Shown here one piece after another: positions 53,296 to 61,993 of a stretch of DNA of 64,000 bases. The first letter of the stretch is position 1. Every line of letters begins with the position of its first letter. The stretch is from Paraburkholderia antibiotica (lineage in GTDB: Bacteria; Pseudomonadota; Gammaproteobacteria; Burkholderiales; Burkholderiaceae). The notes beneath the pieces were generated by a model. It saw only the letters and a list, made by a program, of their open reading frames with translations, ran no database searches and had not been told where the DNA came from. The stretch is taken from contig NZ_JABBFZ010000016.1 in the NCBI RefSeq assembly GCF_012927125.1, positions 62,001 to 126,000 of the forward strand, written 5' to 3'. The position numbers and the translations under genes are program-made.

Positions 53296-54420
53296 ATGAC
53301 CAGCCCCGCATCTATCACCTGGCCCGAAGCCGACGGCCCGCGCACCGCGCATTGGCGTTCCGAGGCGGCCGTGCCGCCGCCGAAGCGCGTCGTCGTTGCC
53401 GATGACCGCACCACCGCCGATTCGGCCTATCGACTCGCCTGCGAAGGCACCGCGCTGCTGTGGCACGGCGACTTCCAGAACGCGCGCCAGCTGCTGCAGG
53501 CGGTCACGCGCCGACTCGAACGCAAGCCGCGCAAGCACGGCGCGACGCCGCTCGATGCGTTCAACCTGCATCGTCAGGCGCAGTCGCAACGCGCGCGCAC
53601 GCTCGGCATGATCCTGATTCCGCTCGACGGCGCTTACGCCATTCCGTTGCGCCGCGCGCCCGACGTGCAGCAGGCCTGCGTCGAAGCGTATGGTCCGGCG
53701 AGCGGTGAGGCGTCGGTGGTGTCGCTGCGTGAACTGCTGGGGTTGATCGGCGCGCACGAGTGGCGCAAGAAGGGCGTCGAGATTCCGGCGCTCGGCGAGC
53801 ACATTCATCCGCACTACGGGGTGTTTTCGCCGGTGCGCGGCGAGTATGTCGATCTGGTTGCGCGCACGCCGTTGCCGTCGCTCGATCTGGCGTTCGATAT
53901 CGGCACGGGTACCGGCGTGCTGGCCGCGCTGCTAGCCAAACGCGGCGTGCAGCGGATCGTCGCCACCGATCAGGATCCGCGCGCGCTCGCATGTGCTCGC
54001 GAGAATCTCACGCGGCTCGGTTATGGTGCGCAGGTCGAGGTCGTGCAGACGGACCTGTTTCCCGACGGCCGGGCGCCGCTCGTCGTCTGCAATCCGCCGT
54101 GGGTGCCGGCGCGGCCGGCGTCGCCGCTTGAATACGCCGTCTACGATCCGGACAGCCGCATGTTGCTCGGCTTCCTGAACGGACTCGCGGATCATTTGAC
54201 GCCCGGCGGCGAGGGCTGGTTAATCATTTCGGATTTTGCCGAGCACCTGGGCCTGCGCACGCGCGAGTGGCTGCTGGCGGCGATCGAGAACGCGGGGTTG
54301 AGCGTCGCGGGGCGTGAGGACATCCGGCCGCGCCATCCGAAGGCGAGCGATCAGAACGATCCGCTGCATACGGCGCGGGCCGCGGAGGTGACGTCGTTGT
54401 GGCGGCTTAAGGTGCGGTGA
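53296..54420 (+). CDS. class I SAM-dependent methyltransferase
   Basis: A 374-residue protein with the SAM fold in its C-terminal two thirds: motif I FDIGTGTGVLAALLA, acidic motif ATDQDPRALACAREN, and the N/Q-methylating-type VVCNPPWVP motif (as in HemK/RlmG-like enzymes). The N-terminal 130 residues are Arg-rich and include a stretch LLQAVTRRLERKP. The NPPW motif suggests methylation of an amide or a base amino group. Target unknown. Confidence 0.85.
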   Translation: MTSPASITWPEADGPRTAHWRSEAAVPPPKRVVVADDRTTADSAYRLACEGTALLWHGDFQNARQLLQAVTRRLERKPRKHGATPLDAFNLHRQAQSQRARTLGMILIPLDGAYAIPLRRAPDVQQACVEAYGPASGEASVVSLRELLGLIGAHEWRKKGVEIPALGEHIHPHYGVFSPVRGEYVDLVARTPLPSLDLAFDIGTGTGVLAALLAKRGVQRIVATDQDPRALACARENLTRLGYGAQVEVVQTDLFPDGRAPLVVCNPPWVPARPASPLEYAVYDPDSRMLLGFLNGLADHLTPGGEGWLIISDFAEHLGLRTREWLLAAIENAGLSVAGREDIRPRHPKASDQNDPLHTARAAEVTSLWRLKVR

Positions 54421-54645
54421 GGGTGGGCGTGGGTGGCGGGGCGGGATGAAAAACGCCTCGCTGCCTCGCGGTTGTGCGGCTTTGAGGTTTTACGATTGCG
54501 GAGGCTTCGTGAGGTTGGGGCTTCATGGCTCCAGGGCCGTACCGCATAGCAGCTAAACAGCGTCGCAGCTTCGCCGCCCTCCGGCCTTAAACAGCGCTCA
54601 TCACTTCCAGAAACCGCGCGAGCGTGTCACACCCCGCGTCACCTC

Positions 54646-55911
54646 TCAAGCACGCGCCTCCAGATACGCCCCCACGCCACGCCCAGCCACCAACCCACTG
54701 GCAAAACACGCGGTCAGCAGATAACCGCCCGTCGGTGCTTCCCAATCGAGCATTTCGCCTGCGCAGAACGCGCCCGCCATCCGCTCGATCATCAGACTGT
54801 CGCTCAGCGCCTCGAACGGAATTCCGCCGGCGGTGCTGATCGCCTCGTCGATCGGCCGCGCGCGCAGCAGCTGCACCGGCAGCGCCTTGATCGTGTGCGC
54901 GAGACGGAGCGTGTCGGCGAATGCGTCCTTCGGCAAAATCTCGTGCAGCAACGCCAGCTTGACGCCGCCAATCCCGATCCGGCCATGCAGATGGCTTGCG
55001 ATCGAGCGCGAACCGCGCGGCCGCGTCACTTCCTCGACGACGCGTTCGAGCGGTAAGCCTGGCGCGAGATCCAGCGCGATCGTCACCGCTCCGTCGGCCA
55101 GAATCCGCTCGCGGATCGGCGCCGACAACGCGTAGATCAGACTCCCTTCGAGGCCCGTTTCGGTCAGAAGTATTTCACCTTGTCGATTGTGGACTTTTTT
55201 GTCTATATCGATGAGTGAGATCGCGACCGGCTTGATCGGCTGACCGGCGAAACGCTCGCGCAGATAGGGGCTCCAGTCGGCGTCGAAGCCGCAGTTCGCG
55301 GGTCGCAGTGGCTCGACGGGCACGTCGCGCGAGGCCATCAGCGGGACCCATGCGGCGTCGGAGCCGAGGCGAGGCCAGCTGGCGCCGCCAAGCGCGAACA
55401 CGACTGCGTCGCAACTCACCGTGCGTTCGCCGTCGGGCGTGGCGAAGCGCAACACGTGCGCGGCAGTGTCGTCGTCAGCCGCTTCACTCCAGCCGATCCA
55501 CTTGTGACGCATATGGAATTGCACGCCCGCCTCGCGCAGCCGATGCAGCCACGCGCGCAGCATCGGCGCGGCCTTCATGTCGGACGGAAACACGCGCCCC
55601 GAGCTGCCGACGAACGTCTCGACACCGAGTTCGTGCAGCCATGCGCGTAACGCATCGGGACCGAAAGCATCGAGCAGCGGCGCGATCTGGTCGCGGCGCG
55701 CGCCATAGCGATCGAGAAACGGTGCGAGCGGCTCCGAATGCGTGATGTTCATGCCGCCTTTGCCCGCCATCAGGAACTTGCGGCCGACCGACGGCATCGC
55801 GTCGTACACGTGGACTTGCACGCCGCGCCGGGCGAGCGTCTCGGCGGCCATCAGGCCGGCGGGGCCGCCGCCGATCACGGCGACGCGGGCGAAATCGAGC
55901 GAGGAGGACAT
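54646..55911 (-). CDS. flavoprotein of the HI0933/TIGR03862 family, carrying an in-frame repeat copy
   Basis: A 421-residue BaiN/YhiN-like NAD(P)/FAD oxidoreductase: FAD fold VAVIGGGPAGLMAAETLA at the N-terminus, KFLMAGKGGMNITHS, and the C-terminal TAGGIPFEALSD and GEMLDWEAPTGGYLL family blocks. Residues 236–247 (IDKKVHNRQGEI) are coded by a stretch that matches the AT-rich intergenic repeats, with rare codons ATA, CGA and CTT absent from its neighbours. The frame is kept and the RxGE residues expected in this family are present. Function is unassigned for most members. Confidence 0.88.
   Translation of the reverse strand: MSSSLDFARVAVIGGGPAGLMAAETLARRGVQVHVYDAMPSVGRKFLMAGKGGMNITHSEPLAPFLDRYGARRDQIAPLLDAFGPDALRAWLHELGVETFVGSSGRVFPSDMKAAPMLRAWLHRLREAGVQFHMRHKWIGWSEAADDDTAAHVLRFATPDGERTVSCDAVVFALGGASWPRLGSDAAWVPLMASRDVPVEPLRPANCGFDADWSPYLRERFAGQPIKPVAISLIDIDKKVHNRQGEILLTETGLEGSLIYALSAPIRERILADGAVTIALDLAPGLPLERVVEEVTRPRGSRSIASHLHGRIGIGGVKLALLHEILPKDAFADTLRLAHTIKALPVQLLRARPIDEAISTAGGIPFEALSDSLMIERMAGAFCAGEMLDWEAPTGGYLLTACFASGLVAGRGVGAYLEARA
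55171..55206. repeat. AT-rich repeat element, copy 3, inside a coding sequence
   Basis: TATTTCACCTTGTC followed by a diverged block ending TTTTTTGTCTAT; 31 of 36 bases match copy 1. It is on the plus strand, antisense to the flavoprotein gene that it lies in, and has the same orientation as copies 1 and 2. Confidence 0.8.
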
Positions 55912-56385
55912 GGGGTTCTGCGGATCGGGCGGAGGAACAGACGGCGCGTCGGACCGACTGGATGAGCGGGCGGCGCGAAGGGCGCTATTGTCACACCGTG
56001 CGCGGCACGGGGCAAACGGCGCCGAAGCCGGGCGGATTGCGCCGGACTTCGCGACCGGACCTCACGGCCGAGCCAAGGCACTACGCGGCGCGCAACACGC
56101 TGCAAACATGCCGGCAACACGCCCAGGCCGGAAAAGACTCGATTCCGGCGTGCGTGGCGTCGTCGAGGATTAGCGGCACGACGCCGCCCGTCAAACCCGC
56201 GAACTATACTTTTCGAATCCCCTTCATCGGACGCCGTTCGCGTCGCTTCCCGCGTTAAATCCCGTATCCGTGCAGGCCTCCCGATACGCGGCCGTCATCA
56301 CGCTGCCGCTCCTATCGGGCGGTCGACGCGTCTCGCGCGCATTTAAATCGATGGAAGGGTCGATCGTCTGATCAAGGAGGTTGCC
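55912..56385. other. intergenic region, no gene seen
   Basis: About 470 bases between the divergent flavoprotein gene and a DUF1059 gene. Short frames are present but lack ribosome sites and recognisable products. It ends with ATTTAAATCGATGG and an AAGGAGG ribosome site for the next gene. Confidence 0.4.
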
Positions 56386-56595
56386 ATGACCCGCAAATAC
56401 ATCGACTGTCGCGAGTTTCCGAGCGAAATGGGCTGCACCGTCGCGCTATCGGCCGATAGCGACGGCGAACTGCTCGAAGCCGCCGTCCAGCACGCGGTGA
56501 GCGTGCACAAGCATGCGGATTCGCCGGAATTGCGCGCGCAACTGAAGACGCTGTTTCATGACGGGACGCCGCCCGTCGAGGCGCCGCGTGCGTAG
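56386..56595 (+). CDS. DUF1059 small protein
   Basis: A 69-residue protein of the DUF1059 family: YIDCREFPSEMGCTVALSADSDGELLEAAVQHAV. Two cysteines (C9, C17) lie in the first strand. AAGGAGG precedes the ATG. Often stress-linked; function unknown. Confidence 0.9.
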   Translation: MTRKYIDCREFPSEMGCTVALSADSDGELLEAAVQHAVSVHKHADSPELRAQLKTLFHDGTPPVEAPRA

Positions 56596-56752
56596 GAAAT
56601 CGTTGCGAAGAGAGGGGAGAGGGAAGGAGTAGTCCGCGTTGCGAGCGGCTTGAGGCGGCCGCCCGCGCGCGGTGATCTCGGGATCAGGCCGTGCACACGA
56701 CCAGGCGATCCCGAGCGGAGTTGGCAAGCATTCGCAGTCGGCTACCCGTCAA

Positions 56753-57073
56753 CTAACCCGGATAGGCTTCGTCGACCTTCAGGCCGGCGAGCTTGAAGAT
56801 GACCCGCAGCGTTTGCGGCTTGATATCGCGCCGCGACGCGAGCGTCGTCATCACGAAGTCGAGCACTTTTGCGTACTTGAGCATCGTCAGGCAGGTCTCG
56901 AGGTCGACGTTGCCGTCGCGCATCACCTCGGCGAGCCGCAGCATTTCGGTGGAGATGTCACGCGCCATCTCCAGTTCGAGTTGCTGCTTCTCCGACCAGG
57001 CCGGCGTCGCGGTGAGCTTCGCCATCATTTCCTGAAATTTCTGTTCGACGTTTCCGTTCGGTACCGTATCCAT
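56753..57073 (-). CDS. hypothetical cytosolic helical protein
   Basis: A 106-residue protein, mostly charged helices (VEQKFQEMMAKL, EKQQLELEMARDI, LETCLTMLKYAKVLDFVM). No named family. The ATG at 57073 has AAGAAGAGG five bases upstream; a longer in-frame start is at 57094 or 57127. It lacks a signal peptide. Confidence 0.7.
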   Translation of the reverse strand: MDTVPNGNVEQKFQEMMAKLTATPAWSEKQQLELEMARDISTEMLRLAEVMRDGNVDLETCLTMLKYAKVLDFVMTTLASRRDIKPQTLRVIFKLAGLKVDEAYPG

Positions 57074-57454
57074 CGCCGCCTCTTCTTTCATCATCCCTGC
57101 GCGCGTCCGGTTGCGATCTCGGCGCACGGCTGGTTACGTAACATTCGACCCTTGTTCCGGGGTCGCCCTCCCCACATGCTGGTCCGGCGTCGCGGGCCGG
57201 ACCGCCTCCTTTTTTCGGCGACACGGCCTGTGCTCGCGCTTCGGGCCGGTGCGCAGGCTGGCTTCGGTCAGTCCCGAAACCGTTTCCGCGTGAAGCTTTT
57301 CGAGCAGGAAGTGTTCCAGGTTGAAGGCCTGTCTCGCACGATCCGCACGGCTCGCTCGCTGGGAGGGCCGCACTTTGGGTAAACTGACAGTAACTTTTCT
57401 CTTTTTCCGTCATCTGTCGCACGTTCGCGCTGCGATTGATGCCGATCCAACACG
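57074..57454. other. intergenic region, no supported gene
   Basis: About 380 bases between divergent genes. A minus-strand frame at 57134–57373 (79 codons, basic, containing FNLEHFLLEKLHAETV) is possible but has no ribosome site. Both promoters should be here. Confidence 0.35.
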
Positions 57455-58297
57455 ATGTCCGGTAAAACCCACGAAATCCGTCCCAACCAGTCCGTCGAAC
57501 TGCTGAAGGAGCTTCATATCCTCACGCGCGACGGCAAGATGAATCAGGACAGCCGTCGCAAGCTCAAGCAGGTCTACCATCTGTTCCAGTTCATCGAGCC
57601 CCTGCTCAAGGAGCTGAAGGACCAGCAGGGCGCGCTGACGCTCGTCGATCACGGCGCCGGCAAGTCATACCTCGGTTTTATTCTGTATGACTTATTTTTC
57701 AAGGAGTTTCAGGATGCCGCTGGTGGGGCGTCGCACATTTACGGCATTGAAACGCGCGAAGAGCTGGTGACGAAGTCAGAAGAGCTGGCCGCGCGGCTCG
57801 GCTTCAAGGGGATGTCGTTCCTGAATCTGTCGGTCGCGGACTCGATCACGTCGACGCGTCTGCCCGCCGAAATCGACATCGTGACCGCGCTGCACGCATG
57901 CAACACCGCCACCGACGACGCGATCCGCTTCGCGCTCGAAAAACACGCCAAATACATCGTCGTCGTGCCGTGCTGCCAGGCCGAGGTCGCGGGTGTGCTG
58001 CGCCAGAACAAGGGCCGGTCGCTGAAGAATGCGCTGACGGAAATCTGGCGGCATCCGTTGCATACGCGCGAGTTCGGCAGCCAGATCACCAACGTGCTGC
58101 GCTGCCTGCAACTGGAAGCGCATGGCTATCAGGTCAGCGTGACCGAGCTGGTCGGCTGGGAACATTCGATGAAAAACGAGCTGATCATTGCGCAGTACAA
58201 GGATCTGCCGCGGCGTCGGCCGACCGAGCGGCTCGGCGAAGTGCTGGAAACGCTCGGGCTCGACGCGTTGAAAGAGCGCTTCTTCGCGCCGGCCTGA
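57455..58297 (+). CDS. SAM-dependent methyltransferase (Methyltransf_32-like)
   Basis: A 280-residue protein with the motif LVDHGAGKSYLGFILYDLF, an unusual motif I (DHGAGKSYLG) shared by the METTL25-like Methyltransf_32 group, and CQAEVAGVLRQNKG with a PCC pair (VVVPCCQ). The H-A-C-N-T region (ALHACNTATDDAI) is typical. Target unknown, perhaps RNA or protein. It ends 29 bases from a convergent DUF1415 gene. Confidence 0.82.
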   Translation: MSGKTHEIRPNQSVELLKELHILTRDGKMNQDSRRKLKQVYHLFQFIEPLLKELKDQQGALTLVDHGAGKSYLGFILYDLFFKEFQDAAGGASHIYGIETREELVTKSEELAARLGFKGMSFLNLSVADSITSTRLPAEIDIVTALHACNTATDDAIRFALEKHAKYIVVVPCCQAEVAGVLRQNKGRSLKNALTEIWRHPLHTREFGSQITNVLRCLQLEAHGYQVSVTELVGWEHSMKNELIIAQYKDLPRRRPTERLGEVLETLGLDALKERFFAPA

Positions 58298-58326
58298 AGC
58301 GTTAGCCGCGAGCAGTTCTACCGCTG

Positions 58327-58887
58327 TCAGTCTTCCCGCTTCATCAGCGCATCCCAGCCTGCGCGGCCGATGCGCCGCAACGTCTCCTGGTTGCGCTCGT
58401 AGATATCTTCCGCATCGGGAAACGCCTGCACCGCCCGTTCGATACTGTCCTCACGCAGCAGATGCAGGATTGGATAGGGCGCGCGATTCGTGTAGTTCTC
58501 GATATCGTCGGGCGCGCTGTCTTCGAACTGGTACTGCGGGTGAAAGCTCGCGATCTGGACGATGCCTTCGAGCCGCAGTTGCCGGATCAGCCGATCGGCG
58601 AAGTACAGACAATCGTTGAAATCGAGGAAGTCGCCGAGCGCGCGCGGCAGGATCAGCAGCGTGGTATCGACGGCGGCGGGATCGGCTGCGACGAGCGTCT
58701 GCAGCTCGGCTTCCAGATCGGTCAGCACGGCTTCGAGCGTGTCGGCGTCGCTGACCGCGTAGCGGATCTGCCCCTTCACATGCACCGCCTTCGCGAACGG
58801 ACACAGGTTCAGTCCGATCACGGCCTCCGTCAGCCAGTGACGGGTCGCGGCGATAACGGCATCGTGGGATTCGGCGGGCAACGGCAT
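58327..58887 (-). CDS. DUF1415 family protein
   Basis: A 186-residue protein with family blocks VIGLNLCPFAKAV, TTLLILPRALGDFLDFNDCLYFAD, IASFHPQYQFED and NRAPYPILHLLREDSIERA. Widespread in betaproteobacteria. Function unknown. Confidence 0.9.
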   Translation of the reverse strand: MPLPAESHDAVIAATRHWLTEAVIGLNLCPFAKAVHVKGQIRYAVSDADTLEAVLTDLEAELQTLVAADPAAVDTTLLILPRALGDFLDFNDCLYFADRLIRQLRLEGIVQIASFHPQYQFEDSAPDDIENYTNRAPYPILHLLREDSIERAVQAFPDAEDIYERNQETLRRIGRAGWDALMKRED

Positions 58888-58995
58888 GGCGGACGGACGC
58901 GGCGGGGAAAAGCGTGATTTTAATCGAGGCGGTTCGGCAAGCCGTTTAACGGGTCGCTTGGCGAGTCGCTTAACGAGGTGGTTCAGCGATCCGCC

Positions 58996-59652
58996 TCAGC
59001 GCGCCGACGCACCACCGCAAGCCGCCGCGATCAGTTGCGCGGCCACCTTCGGCGCGGCGAGGATCGGGCCGCAACCTGGCCCGTAAGTCTGACTCGCCGC
59101 GTACACGCCTTCGATCAGCAAGCCGAGCGCGTTGGCGAGCGCGTCCGGCGCGTCGGCGCCGGCGGCTGTCGCCAGTTCGAGCAGGCGCGCCATCAGACGC
59201 TGCTTGTTGCGGAACACGAACTGCCGCGCCGGATGCGCGGTGTCCGGAAATTCGACCGATACGTTCACGAACGGGCAGCCGCGGTAATCCTCGATCGACG
59301 CGCGTGCCGCGAGGTCGTCGAAATACTGCTGAAGCTGCTTCGCCGGCTCGCCGGGATGCTTCGCGAAGCTCGCCTCGACGTAGCCGAAAAACTGCTCGTC
59401 CTTACGCTCCAGATAAGCCATCACCAGTTCGTCCTTCGACGAAAACTGCCGGTACAGACTCATCTTGTTGACACCCGCCCGCTCGACCACAGCATCGACG
59501 CCGACGCTGCGCACGCCTTCGCGATAGAACAATTCGCTGGCGGCGCGCAACAGATGCTGCTGCGCTTCCGGCCCGGCGGTCTGGGCGCCGCGCGCACGCC
59601 GGGCGCGGGGGGCACCGGGGACGGCCGGCTTGAGGGTTTCGTTGTCGGACAT
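58996..59652 (-). CDS. TetR/AcrR-family repressor
   Basis: A 218-residue regulator. The N-terminal HTH is LLRAASELFYREGVRSVGVDAVVERAGVNKMSLYRQF in pieces, typical of TetR; the rest is a ligand-binding helix bundle. It is divergent from an MFS transporter, with 152 bases between the starts. Two inverted repeats in that gap overlap the transporter promoter, so it likely represses the transporter and itself. Confidence 0.9.
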   Translation of the reverse strand: MSDNETLKPAVPGAPRARRARGAQTAGPEAQQHLLRAASELFYREGVRSVGVDAVVERAGVNKMSLYRQFSSKDELVMAYLERKDEQFFGYVEASFAKHPGEPAKQLQQYFDDLAARASIEDYRGCPFVNVSVEFPDTAHPARQFVFRNKQRLMARLLELATAAGADAPDALANALGLLIEGVYAASQTYGPGCGPILAAPKVAAQLIAAACGGASAR

Positions 59653-59680
59653 GGAAAGTCACCCGAATAAAATTGACGCC

Positions 59681-59709
59681 TTGACATGTTACCGAGCGGT
59701 AACTAAGAT
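59681..59709 (+). promoter_or_regulatory. promoter of the MFS gene with operator in the spacer
   Basis: TTGACA (59681–59686), a 17-base spacer, and TAAGAT (59704–59709). The spacer holds a 16-base inverted repeat GTTACCGAGCGGTAAC at 59688–59703, ideally placed for TetR to block RNA polymerase. Confidence 0.8.
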
Positions 59710-59719
59710 CGCAACACTA

Positions 59720-59739
59720 TTGTGACAGACCAGTCACAA
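59720..59739. promoter_or_regulatory. second inverted repeat, likely regulator site
   Basis: TTGTGAC-AGACCA-GTCACAA, perfect 7-base arms, just downstream of the expected transcription start. The sequence differs from the first operator, so it may bind a second regulator (the core recalls CRP-like TGTGA sites) or a dimer of the same protein. Confidence 0.6.
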
Positions 59740-59804
59740 GTCATTTACCGAAGCCGTAATAATACGAACGACGTCACCACCATGATGCGTCGATTGGAGA
59801 ACCG

Positions 59805-61088
59805 ATGAACTGGGCTGCGAGACTGATAGGCGGACGTTTTCACTACGGCTGGTTGACCGTCGCCGTGGTGTTCCTGGTGTTGCTCGCGGCGGCGGGCACG
59901 CGCGCGACGCCGAGCGTGATGATGGTGCCGCTCGAACACCAATTCGGCTGGAGTCGCGCGACGATTTCGCTCGCGATTTCCGTGAACATCGCGTTGTACG
60001 GGCTGATGGGGCCGTTCGCGGCCGCCGCGATGCAGCGCTTCGGCGTGCGGCCGACGCTGCTTGCCGCGCTCGGCACGATGGCCGCGGGCGTCGCGCTGTC
60101 TTCGCTGATGAGCCACCCGTGGCAGATGGTGTTGATCTGGGGCGTGATGGTCGGCGGCTCGACCGGGGTGGCGGCGTTGTCGCTGTCGGCGACGGTTGTG
60201 ACGCGCTGGTTCACCACGCGCCGTGGCCTCGTGATGGGTATCCTCACCGCCAGTTCGGCGACCGGCCAGCTGGTGTTCCTGCCGCTGCTCGCGGCGATCG
60301 CCGAGCATTACGGCTGGCGCCAGGTGGTGTGGGTCGTCGCGCTCGCGGCGGCCGTCGTGATTCCGCTCGTCGCGTTCCTGTTGCCCGAGCATCCGGCCGA
60401 CATGAAGCTGCGTCCGTACGGCGAGCCGCACGACGCGCCGATCACCACCACCATGACGAAGCAGAATCCGCTCGCGATCGCGTTCGGCACGCTCGCGTCG
60501 GCGAGCAAGACGCGCGACTTCTGGCTGCTGTTCTTCAGCTTCTTTATTTGCGGCGCGAGCACCAACGGCTATGTCGGCACGCACCTGATCGCGATGTGCG
60601 GCGACTACGGGATGACCGAAGTGCAGGGCGCGTCGCTGCTCGCCGCGATGGGCGTGTTCGATCTGTTCGGCACGACGCTGTCGGGCTGGCTGTCGGACCG
60701 CTTCAATAGCCGCGTGCTGCTGTTCTGGTACTACGGGCTGCGCGGGCTGTCGCTGATGTATCTGCCGCACGCGTTCGGTATCGACTTCTTCGGGTTGCCG
60801 CTGTTCGCGGTGTTCTACGGCCTCGACTGGATCGCCACCGTGCCGCCGACCGTGCGTCTTGCCACCGACGTCTACGGCAAGGAGTCGGCGCCGATCGTGT
60901 TCGGCTGGGTGGTGGCCGGCCACCAGCTCGGCGCGGCGTTCGCGGCGCTCGGCGCGGGGATGCTGCGCGCGAGTCTCGGCACCTACACGGTGGCGTCGAT
61001 GATTTCCGGCGGCTTGTGTCTTGTGGCCGCGGTGATCGTGCTGCGTATCAACCGTCCGGCGAAGGTGCCGACGCCGCAGGCGATCTGA
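59805..61088 (+). CDS. MFS transporter, oxalate/formate or monocarboxylate type
   Basis: A 427-residue transporter with 12 expected helices. It starts with FHYGWLTVAVVFLVLLAAAGTRATPSV and has the OFA/monocarboxylate-like pattern MVPLEHQFGWSRATIS and MGPFAAAAMQRFG. RBS GGAGA upstream. Under probable control of the divergent TetR. Substrate inferred only. Confidence 0.88.
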   Translation: MNWAARLIGGRFHYGWLTVAVVFLVLLAAAGTRATPSVMMVPLEHQFGWSRATISLAISVNIALYGLMGPFAAAAMQRFGVRPTLLAALGTMAAGVALSSLMSHPWQMVLIWGVMVGGSTGVAALSLSATVVTRWFTTRRGLVMGILTASSATGQLVFLPLLAAIAEHYGWRQVVWVVALAAAVVIPLVAFLLPEHPADMKLRPYGEPHDAPITTTMTKQNPLAIAFGTLASASKTRDFWLLFFSFFICGASTNGYVGTHLIAMCGDYGMTEVQGASLLAAMGVFDLFGTTLSGWLSDRFNSRVLLFWYYGLRGLSLMYLPHAFGIDFFGLPLFAVFYGLDWIATVPPTVRLATDVYGKESAPIVFGWVVAGHQLGAAFAALGAGMLRASLGTYTVASMISGGLCLVAAVIVLRINRPAKVPTPQAI

Positions 61089-61152
61089 CGCACGCGGAGC
61101 CGCTGGCGCCGCAACGATCGCACGAATGACGCAACGGCAGACGCAATCACAA

Positions 61153-61181
61153 ACGGCCCCACAACGGGGCCGTCCTTTTTT
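61153..61181 (+). terminator. intrinsic terminator after the MFS gene
   Basis: Arms ACGGCCCC and GGGGCCGT, short loop, then T-run. Confidence 0.9.
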
Positions 61182-61295
61182 GCCCCACCGCCCGCATCGC
61201 GCCTCACCGCGGGTTGGAGCGCGCGCCGAAGCCCGTTATCCTATGTGGCCCCGGGCAGCCGCCCGGCGATCATGAATTTCCATCGAGAGAAGCGC

Positions 61296-61889
61296 ATGAC
61301 CAATAAACCCGCCTCAACCGAAGTTGCCATTCACGAACTGATCGCAGGCCGCTGGAGCCCGCGCGCGTATTCGAGCGAACCGGTGAGCCGCGACCAGTTG
61401 CGTGCCGTGCTCGAAGCGGCGCGCTGGGCGCCGTCTTCGTATAACGCGCAGCCGTGGCGTTTCCTGGTGTTCGATCGCAGCGTCGACGAAGTGGCGTTCA
61501 AGAAGGCGTTCGCTACGCTGGTGCCGTTCAACCAGGGTTGGAACGCGCCCGCGCCGGTGCTGATCGCGGTGACCGCGCACACGCTGACCAACAAGGGCGA
61601 CGTGAATCGCTGCGCGCAATACGATGCGGGTGCGGCGGCGATGTCGCTGGTGCTGCAGGCTCACGCGCTCGGCCTCGCCGCGCACCAGATGAGCGGCTTC
61701 GACGTGAACGCGTTCCGCACGAGCTTCGAACTGCCGAACGACGTCGAACCGATCGCGATGATTTCGCTTGGCCATTACGGCGACGTCGATAAGCTGGACC
61801 CGGTATTGCGCGAGCGAGAGAAGGCGCCGCGTCAGCGCGCGGCGCTCGCGGAAATCGCGTACGGCGGCGGCTGGAAGAAGGCGTTTTGA
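61296..61889 (+). CDS. nitroreductase-family FMN oxidoreductase
   Basis: A 197-residue FMN enzyme. The family start RWSPRAYSSEPVSRDQL, WAPSSYNAQPWRFLV and the C-terminal EPIAMISLGHYGD are clear. It probably reduces nitro or quinone substrates with NAD(P)H. The ATG at 61296 (GAGAGAAG upstream) is used; an earlier in-frame start is weaker. Confidence 0.9.
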   Translation: MTNKPASTEVAIHELIAGRWSPRAYSSEPVSRDQLRAVLEAARWAPSSYNAQPWRFLVFDRSVDEVAFKKAFATLVPFNQGWNAPAPVLIAVTAHTLTNKGDVNRCAQYDAGAAAMSLVLQAHALGLAAHQMSGFDVNAFRTSFELPNDVEPIAMISLGHYGDVDKLDPVLREREKAPRQRAALAEIAYGGGWKKAF

Positions 61890-61993
61890 GCGATGGGCGC
61901 GCGGCACGGGCCGCGTGACTTTGCGAACGGCGAGCCGGCCGCCAAAGCAGGGCCTCAAACGCCGATGAACGCGCGGCCCGGTCCGCGCGTTTT

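Noticed and set aside
57134..57373. 79-codon minus-strand frame between divergent genes
   Set aside because: No ribosome site, no recognised family, basic shadow-like composition; left as unsupported.
59745..60923. 392-codon minus-strand frame opposite the MFS transporter
   Set aside because: Shadow of a clear transporter gene; His/Arg-rich with no motif.
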